From Chromobacterium sphagni (GTDB lineage: Bacteria; Pseudomonadota; Gammaproteobacteria; Burkholderiales; Chromobacteriaceae): DNA of 61,204 bases. The notes below the pieces were generated by a model. That model saw nothing but the letters and a program-made list of their open reading frames with translations, did no database searches and had not been told where the DNA came from. Position 1 is the first letter of the stretch, and each line of letters starts with the position of its first letter. Location: positions 1 to 61,204 of the forward strand of contig NZ_MKCT01000023.1 of the NCBI RefSeq assembly GCF_001855555.1, in the 5' to 3' direction. The translations under genes and the position numbers were made by a program. Below are positions 55,473 to 61,204 of this stretch, piece by piece.

Positions 55473-57459
55473 TGCCTGCAGCGGCGCCAGGCCAGCAGAC
55501 CGGCCAGCCCGAGCAGGCTCAGAACCTGCGGGTCCCCCGCCGCGATGCTGCCGGACGAGGGCGCCGGACTGGACGGCGAAGACGGCGCCGGTTGATCCTG
55601 CTGCCGCGACGCATCCGTCCCCGCCTTCAAGTCGACAAACAGCGGATCGTGGTCAGACGAGCGGTAGGCGTCGGCGGCATAGTAGTTCTGCTGCTGCACC
55701 AGCGATTTGAACTCGCTGCCGTATTCCAGCGCCGTCGGCTCGTCGGCATTGATGTGCCACTCGCCCGCCTGGCTCACCCACTGGCCCAGCGCGGCGTCGG
55801 CCAGCGCGTGGTCCAGATTGCCGGACTCGCCGCCATAGACATAGGAGTAGGCGTCGGACTGGAAGCGCGCCAGCTGATTAGCCAGGCCGCTCTCCTCTAG
55901 GGTGCGGATCGGATCCTCCTTGGCGTAGGCGTTCATATCGCCCATAACCAGCAGGCCGGACTGTGGATTCTGCCCGCGCGCCTGCGCCCATTGGAGCAGA
56001 TCGCGCGCCGCCTGCACCCGGGTGAGGTTGCAGTTGCCCTGGCCATCGCCCAGATCGGCATCGACCACCCCGTCCACCTGCGTGTCCGCACAACTGCTGC
56101 CCTTGGATTTCAGATGGTTGACCGCCAGCGTCAGCCGCCGGCCGTCGCCGAGCGCGAAGGTCTGCGCCAGCATCGGTCGGTTGCGCGCCGGGTTGCCTAC
56201 CGCCACCACTTGCGCCGCGCCCTGCGGGCTCAGCCGCGCCGGACGGTACAACATGCCGGTGCTGATGGCGTCGTTGCCTATCTTCGCCACTCCCGGATCG
56301 ACGAAACGGTACTGTTTTTCCGCCGGCAGGCCATCGTTCAGGGCGCCCGCCAGTTCCTGGATCGCCGACTGCGGGCCGAAGCCGTCATTCTCGATCTCCA
56401 TCAATCCCAGCGCATCGGCGTCCAGCTGGCGGATGGCGCTGACGATCTTGGCCTTCTGCCGCAGGAAATCGGCGCGGGTCTTCGCTCCGCGCTCGGTGGG
56501 AAAACCGCCGCCCAGGCCGTCGCCGTTGAAGAAGTTGAGCACGTTGAAGCTGGCCACCCGCAACTGGCCGGCCTGGCGCGCCGGCGCCGCCGGCCGTGGA
56601 TTGGCCCCTCCACCTGCGGCGCGCCCAAGGGCTGCAAGCGGTAGCTGCCATTGCCGAACGACACCACCGCGCGCAAACCCCGCAGCTTGTCGCCCGCCCG
56701 TAAAGTGCGGCTAGCCGACAGGCCGCCAGGGCCGGGCAGCCAGGCATCCATGTTCTGCTGGGTCTGGCCGTCATCCAGGATCAGCCGATCGCGGCGGTTC
56801 GCCGCTTGCAGCGCCTTCGCTTCCGCGCTGCCGGGCCGGTACAGCTGGGTGGCGGTCCACTGCCGCGGCTGGCTGGAGAGGGCAAGCTCGCCATAGCGGC
56901 CATAGTGGTAGCTGTCGGCCACGTACAGCGGCTGCTCGAACGCCACAGCCATGCCGGCCAGCGCCTCCAGCTGGGCAGGGTCGCCGCTCAGCGGCATGCT
57001 CAAGGCCGCAAGGCGGAGTTCGCCCTGCGCGCCGCAGGACTGCACATCGGCGGCGCTGGTCGGCTGCAGCTGGGTTTCGCTATAGGCATCGCCCTTGCGG
57101 GAAAACTCCAACACCTTGCCGCGCACGCTGACCAGATCGCCGCTCTTCAGCGCCGGCAATGCCAGCTTGCCGGTATAGACGTAAATGCCTTCCGAGGTAG
57201 CCGGGTCCGCATCCTGGGTCTCTGGCGGCTCCTGCATGAAAAAGCCGACCGGACCGTCCTTGCCGTAGAGCAGGCTGCTGACCACGCCCTGCGCGGCAAC
57301 CATCTGACCCTGCAAGGGGCTGGCCGCCGCGCGGCCCTGAATCTGATGGATGCGCTGCGTCGCGCCGATGGAGCAGAAGGCGCCTGCCGGCAGGCTAGCC
57401 ATCGCCGACAGCGCCGCCAGACCAAGCCGGATCGGCATGATTGTGAGCATTGTCTTCAT
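55469..57459 (-). pseudogene. ExeM/NucH-type extracellular endonuclease, one apparent frameshift
   Basis: Two frames join into one exported nuclease of about 663 residues. The first part has a signal peptide (MKTMLTIMPIRLGLAALSAM to PAGAFC) and an OB-like region. The second is an endonuclease/exonuclease/phosphatase domain: LRVASFNVLNFFNGDG, DALGLMEIEND, VNHLKSKGSSC, VMGDMNAY and RSSDHDPLFVDL, all metal and catalytic landmarks. The frame breaks near 56605, where one C of a CCCC run seems lost. A Ser/Pro-rich linker leads to a C-terminal membrane tail and WRRCRQ, a sorting signal for the adjacent rhombosortase. It should degrade extracellular DNA. Confidence 0.82.
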
Positions 57460-57548
57460 TTTTATTTGTCATCCTGAGTGAAGGAGCGGCAATTCTAGCT
57501 GCCGCCCAATGACATTGGGATTTAACCTGACCAAAAATGAAGGTTTTT

Positions 57549-57582
57549 ACAAAAAAATGCCAACCCGGACAGGTTGGCATCT
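57549..57582 (-). terminator. Terminator of glmM
   Basis: A perfect 9 bp stem, atgccaacc with ggttggcat, has a 6-base loop. On the minus strand it is followed by TTTTTTTG, about 28 bases after the glmM stop. Confidence 0.85.
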
Positions 57583-57608
57583 TGTTGCTGGCTTGCGGTG
57601 CAATCGGA

Positions 57609-58943
57609 TCAGGCGACCTGTTCGATCGCCTGCGCGATGGTCCGCGCCCAGGTATCCGCCAGCGACTTGTCGTCGGCCTCCACCATCACCCGCACCACCG
57701 GCTCGGTGCCGGATGGCCGCAACACCACGCGGCCGCGGCCCTGCAGAGCCGTCTCGGCTTGCGCCAACGGCTCAGCGGCGGCGCGTTTCCAGTCGCAACC
57801 GTTGTGGCGCACATTGATCAGCGTCTGCGGGAAAGGCTGCCAATCGCCGCAGGCTTCCGCCATCGTCATGCCCAGTTGTTTCAAACTGGCCAGCACCTGC
57901 AGGCTGGAGATGATGCCGTCGCCGGTGCTGTGCTTGTCCAGGCACAGGATGTGGCCGGAAGCCTCGCCGCCCACCTGCCAGCCGTCGGCGTGCAGCATTT
58001 CCAGCACATAGCGGTCGCCGACCTTGGCGCGGCCAAACGGTACACCCTGCTTGCCCAGCGCCAGCTCCATCGCCAGATTGGTCATCACCGTGCCGACCAC
58101 GCCGCCCTTCAGTTCGCCGCGCGCGGCGCGGGCCTTGGCGATGATGTAGATCAGCTGGTCGCCGTCGTAGACGCTGCCGGCGGCATCCACCATGATCAGG
58201 CGGTCGCCGTCGCCGTCCAACGCGATGCCGAAGTCGGCATGGTGCTCCACCACTGCCGCTTGCAGGGTCTTGGGATAGGTGGCGCCCACCTTGTCGTTGA
58301 TGTTGTAGCCACTGGGCTCGCAACCTATCTCCACCAGTTCGGCGCCCAGTTCATGGAATACCTTGGGCGCGATGTGATAGGTGGCGCCGTTGGCGCAATC
58401 CACCACCAGCTTCAGGCCCTTCAGGCTCAGCTCGTTGGGAAAGGTGCTCTTGCAGAACTCGATGTAGCGCTCGGCGGCGCCGTCGATGCGGCGGGCGCGG
58501 CCCAGCTCCAGCGAAACGTTGGTTGCCATCGGCTGCTCCAGCATCGCCTCGATCTCCAGCTCCAGCGCATCGTCCAACTTGTTGCCGCCTTCGGCGAAGA
58601 ACTTGATGCCGTTATCCTGGAAAGGATTGTGCGAGGCGGAAATCACCACCCCGGCCTCCAGTCGCAACGCGCGGGTCAGGTAGGCGATGCCGGGCGTCGG
58701 CAACGGGCCGGTCAGCAGCACGTTGACGCCGGCGGCGGTGAAACCGGCCTGCAGCGCCGCCTCCAGCATATAGCCGGAAATGCGGGTATCCTTGCCGATC
58801 AGCACGGTGGGACGACTGTCCTGGTCGTGGTTGACCAGCACGCGGCCGGCGGCATAGCCCAGCTTCATCACGAATTCCGGCGTGATCGGAAACTTGCCGA
58901 CCTCGCCACGCACCCCGTCGGTGCCAAAGTATTTACGACTCAT
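57609..58943 (-). CDS. glmM: Phosphoglucosamine mutase
   Basis: GlmM turns glucosamine-6-phosphate into glucosamine-1-phosphate for UDP-GlcNAc synthesis. The 444-residue protein starts [16 protein letters not shown]. It has the phosphorylated Ser in [16 protein letters not shown] near residue 104, the metal site [11 protein letters not shown] near residue 240, the sugar-binding GEASGHILC near residue 324 and the phosphate-binding [12 protein letters not shown] near residue 408. It is the third gene of ftsH-folP-glmM, the E. coli order. Confidence 0.97.
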   Translation of the reverse strand: MSRKYFGTDGVRGEVGKFPITPEFVMKLGYAAGRVLVNHDQDSRPTVLIGKDTRISGYMLEAALQAGFTAAGVNVLLTGPLPTPGIAYLTRALRLEAGVVISASHNPFQDNGIKFFAEGGNKLDDALELEIEAMLEQPMATNVSLELGRARRIDGAAERYIEFCKSTFPNELSLKGLKLVVDCANGATYHIAPKVFHELGAELVEIGCEPSGYNINDKVGATYPKTLQAAVVEHHADFGIALDGDGDRLIMVDAAGSVYDGDQLIYIIAKARAARGELKGGVVGTVMTNLAMELALGKQGVPFGRAKVGDRYVLEMLHADGWQVGGEASGHILCLDKHSTGDGIISSLQVLASLKQLGMTMAEACGDWQPFPQTLINVRHNGCDWKRAAAEPLAQAETALQGRGRVVLRPSGTEPVVRVMVEADDKSLADTWARTIAQAIEQVA

Positions 58944-59044
58944 CAGTATTCTCTATCGTCGATTAAATGCCGGATTGCGATGGCAGCGCCGGTCAAGACA
59001 GCCGCTATTCTGCCATCAGCTCAGTGGCTAAAACCAGTTTCAGA

Positions 59045-59881
59045 TCAAGATTCCCGCAACGCCTGCCACAGCTGCAGCGCCTGGCGCGTGGCCTTGACGT
59101 CGTGCACCCGGATGACCGCCGCGCCGCGCCTGGCCGATTCCAGCGCGGCAGCCACGCTGGCGCCCAGTCGCTCCGCGGGAATCTCCTCGCCGGTGACCGC
59201 TCCCAGCATCGATTTTCGCGACAGGCCCACCAGTTGCGGCACGCCGACCACGCGCTCTATCTCGTCCAGCCGCTTGAGCAAGGCCAGATTGTGCGCCAGC
59301 GTCTTGCCGAAGCCGAAGCCCGGGTCCACCAACAGCCGCTGGCGGGCGATGCCGGCGTCCAGGCACAGCCGAACCCGGCGCTGCAGATAGTCCGCCACCT
59401 CCGCCACCACGTCCTGGTAGACCGGCCTATCCTGCATGGTGTCCGGATTGCCCTGCTTGTGCATCAGGCAGATCGCCGCCCGGCTGCCGGCAACCAGCGG
59501 CAGCGCACCTTCGTCCTCCAGCGCCGACACGTCGTTGACCAGATCCACCGCGCCAAGCCGAAGCGCCTCGCGCATCACGCTGCTGCGGCGGGTATCCAGC
59601 GAGATCGGCGCACCGATGTCGCGCAGCTTGTCCAGCACCGGCAGCACCCGCTGCAGCTCCTCTTCCGGGCTGACGAAAGCCGCGCCGGGGCGGGTGGACT
59701 CGCCGCCGATGTCGAGGATGTCCGCCCCTTCCGCCAGCATCGCCTCGGCGCGCAGCAAGGCGTCGTCGACGCGGTTGAAGCGGCCGCCGTCGGAGAAGGA
59801 GTCCGGCGTGACGTTGAGGATGCCCATCACCAGCGGACGGGACAGATCGAGCGTGAAACGCCCGCACAGCAAAGTCTTCAT
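59045..59881 (-). CDS. folP: Dihydropteroate synthase
   Basis: FolP condenses p-aminobenzoate with dihydropterin pyrophosphate in folate synthesis and is the sulfonamide target. The 278-residue TIM barrel has MGILNVTPDSFSDGG near residue 19, DIGGESTRPGA near residue 57, LVDPGFGFGKTLAHN near residue 184 and RVHDV near the end. It lies between ftsH and glmM. A terminator separates it from ftsH, so it may also have its own promoter. Confidence 0.96.
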   Translation of the reverse strand: MKTLLCGRFTLDLSRPLVMGILNVTPDSFSDGGRFNRVDDALLRAEAMLAEGADILDIGGESTRPGAAFVSPEEELQRVLPVLDKLRDIGAPISLDTRRSSVMREALRLGAVDLVNDVSALEDEGALPLVAGSRAAICLMHKQGNPDTMQDRPVYQDVVAEVADYLQRRVRLCLDAGIARQRLLVDPGFGFGKTLAHNLALLKRLDEIERVVGVPQLVGLSRKSMLGAVTGEEIPAERLGASVAAALESARRGAAVIRVHDVKATRQALQLWQALRES

Positions 59882-59979
59882 GCAACAACTCTTTAGATTC
59901 GACCGACAACCATCGGCTTCGGGTTAAACATCGCCCCGACTACTGCGGCGCCCCTCAGGCCAAGCCATCCACAGATGCA

Positions 59980-60015
59980 AAAACCGGACAAGCCCAAGAA
60001 GGCTTGCCCGGTTCG
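59980..60015 (-). terminator. Terminator after ftsH
   Basis: The stem aaccggacaagcc with ggcttgcccggtt (one mismatch) has a 6-base loop. It lies 14 bases after the ftsH stop on the minus strand. No long T run follows, so read-through into folP is possible. Confidence 0.65.
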
Positions 60016-60029
60016 GATGCCGAGCGGGA

Positions 60030-61204
60030 TCAGACTTCCTGGGCCGGATCGGAAGTCGCCTCGACCGGAGCCATCGGCTCAGCCGGTTTTTCATCCGGTT
60101 TGGCGGCGAAGCTGCTGCCCGGTTTGGGCGGACGCGGCGGCTTGCCTTCCATGATGTCGTTGATCTGATCGGCGTCTATGGTTTCCAGCTCCAGCAGCGC
60201 GGCGGTCATCGCCTCCACCTTGTCGCGGTTCTCTTCCAGCAGGCGCCGCGCCAGCGCGTACTGCTCGTCGATGATGCGGCGGATTTCCTGGTCCACCTGC
60301 TGCAGCGTGGCTTCGGACAGGTTCTTGTGGGTGGTGATGGAGCGGCCGAGGAACACTTCGCCCTCGTTCTCGCCGTATACCATCGGGCCGAGCTTGTCCG
60401 ACATGCCGTAGCGGGTGACCATGTCGCGAGCCATTTGCGTGGCGCGCTCGAAGTCGTTGGAGGCGCCGGTGGTCATCTGGTTCATGAACAGCTCTTCGGC
60501 GATGCGGCCGCCGAACAGGATGGCCAGACGGTCCATCAGATAGCCACGGTCGTAGGCGAAGCGGTCCTGCTCCGGCAGCTGCATGGTCACGCCCAGCGCG
60601 CGACCGCGCGGGATGATGGTGACCTTGTGCACCGGGTCGGACTTCGGCAGCAGCTTGGCGACGACGGCATGGCCGGACTCGTGGTAAGCGGTGTTGCGCT
60701 TTTCTTCCTCGGTCATCACCATGCTGCGGCGCTCGGCACCCATCATGATCTTGTCCTTGGCCGACTCCAGGTCCTCCATGTCCACCAGACGCTTGTTGCG
60801 GCGGGCGGCGAACAGCGCGGCCTCGTTGATCAGGTTGGCCAGGTCGGCGCCGGAGAAGCCCGGCGTGCCGCGCGCGATCACCTCGGCGTTGACGTCGGCG
60901 GCGATCGGCACCTTGCGCATGTGCACGTTCAGGATCTGCTCGCGGCCGCGGATGTCCGGCAGCGGCACCACCACCTGACGGTCGAAACGACCCGGGCGTT
61001 GCAGCGCCGGGTCCAGCACGTCCGGACGGTTGGTGGCGGCGATGACGATCACGGTGGAATTGGTGTCGAAACCGTCCATTTCCACCAGCAGCTGGTTCAG
61101 CGTCTGCTCGCGCTCGTCGTTGCCGCCGCCGAGGCCGGCGCCGCGCTGGCGGCCGACCGCGTCGATTTCGTCGATGAAGATGATGCACGGCGAGTTCTTC
61201 TTCG
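60030..61204 (-). CDS. ftsH: ATP-dependent zinc metalloprotease FtsH, C-terminal part
   Basis: FtsH degrades membrane and short-lived cytoplasmic proteins. The gene runs off the end of the window; about 391 codons are present and the frame is open to the edge. Visible are the Walker [19 protein letters not shown], the SRH region [20 protein letters not shown], the zinc site [12 protein letters not shown] (HExxH) and the third ligand in [17 protein letters not shown]. The C-terminus is a proline-rich tail. The membrane anchor and Walker A lie outside. folP and glmM follow in the usual order. Confidence 0.97.
   Translation of the reverse strand, partial: KKNSPCIIFIDEIDAVGRQRGAGLGGGNDEREQTLNQLLVEMDGFDTNSTVIVIAATNRPDVLDPALQRPGRFDRQVVVPLPDIRGREQILNVHMRKVPIAADVNAEVIARGTPGFSGADLANLINEAALFAARRNKRLVDMEDLESAKDKIMMGAERRSMVMTEEEKRNTAYHESGHAVVAKLLPKSDPVHKVTIIPRGRALGVTMQLPEQDRFAYDRGYLMDRLAILFGGRIAEELFMNQMTTGASNDFERATQMARDMVTRYGMSDKLGPMVYGENEGEVFLGRSITTHKNLSEATLQQVDQEIRRIIDEQYALARRLLEENRDKVEAMTAALLELETIDADQINDIMEGKPPRPPKPGSSFAAKPDEKPAEPMAPVEATSDPAQEV

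Overview
The window is a GC-rich chromosomal segment, densely packed with housekeeping genes. Protein sequences and gene order (rpsU-yqeY-dnaG-rpoD next to a CAT-anticodon tRNA, gmk-rpoZ-spoT, ftsH-folP-glmM, arcDABC, fmdB-DUF502-aspS) suggest a betaproteobacterium of the Neisseriales, most likely Chromobacterium or a close relative. The genus is an inference from recognised families, not from a database search.

Layout. 1-2.7 kb: end of a TesA-like esterase, a broken MFS transporter and a 2-Cys peroxiredoxin with one frameshift. 2.7-5.5 kb: fmdB-type zinc ribbon, DUF502 membrane protein and aspS on the minus strand. 5.7-8.6 kb: an overlapping plus-strand trio of FabI-like reductase, phosphate acyltransferase and acetate/propionate-type kinase. 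8.7-15.5 kb: glutamine amidotransferase, rpsT, murJ, queF, an RluA-type pseudouridine synthase, an AlaX-type editing protein and a POT peptide transporter. 16-22.6 kb: a cysteine-rich secreted protein of unknown function, the divergent lysR/lysA pair, a BON-domain protein, mltA, a DUF3667-like membrane protein and a small HTH-like protein. 22.6-25.3 kb: a decayed mobile-element scar (DUF932 remnant, nested IS5-family and IS110-family remnants, integrase tail) that ends at the 3' side of the tRNA and also holds a cold-shock gene. 25.5-34.4 kb: macromolecular synthesis operon, then thiG, thiS, spoT, rpoZ and gmk. 34.5-36.5 kb: purine permease and apt. 36.6-40.9 kb: a PadR-controlled membrane operon with two HAAS-domain proteins and a beta-repeat protein, a patatin homologue with altered catalytic motifs, and an orphan RebB-like gene. 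41-46.6 kb: arginine deiminase operon arcDABC with an upstream FNR/ANR-type box, plus a 43-residue membrane protein. 46.8-53.8 kb: ferredoxin-type reductase, SDR epimerase, trmB, glutathione peroxidase, DUF1841, a 2-hydroxyacid dehydrogenase, a six-helix membrane protein, FKBP and DedA. 53.9-61.2 kb: alr, a rhombosortase-like protease coupled to an ExeM/NucH-type nuclease, then glmM, folP and the 3' part of ftsH.

How the genes fit together. The arc operon would give anaerobic ATP from arginine under oxygen control. The gmk-rpoZ-spoT run joins GTP supply, RNA polymerase and ppGpp. The PadR operon looks like an envelope-stress or membrane-homeostasis module of a kind better known from Firmicutes. 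The nuclease and rhombosortase look like a dedicated substrate-protease pair.

A caution. At least six otherwise well-conserved genes, and the tRNA, each look one base short within, or next to, a run of G or C. This is more easily explained by indel errors in the sequence than by gene decay, so the frameshifted genes may be intact in the organism. The IS, integrase and DUF932 remnants are truly decayed, because they carry large deletions and substitutions as well.
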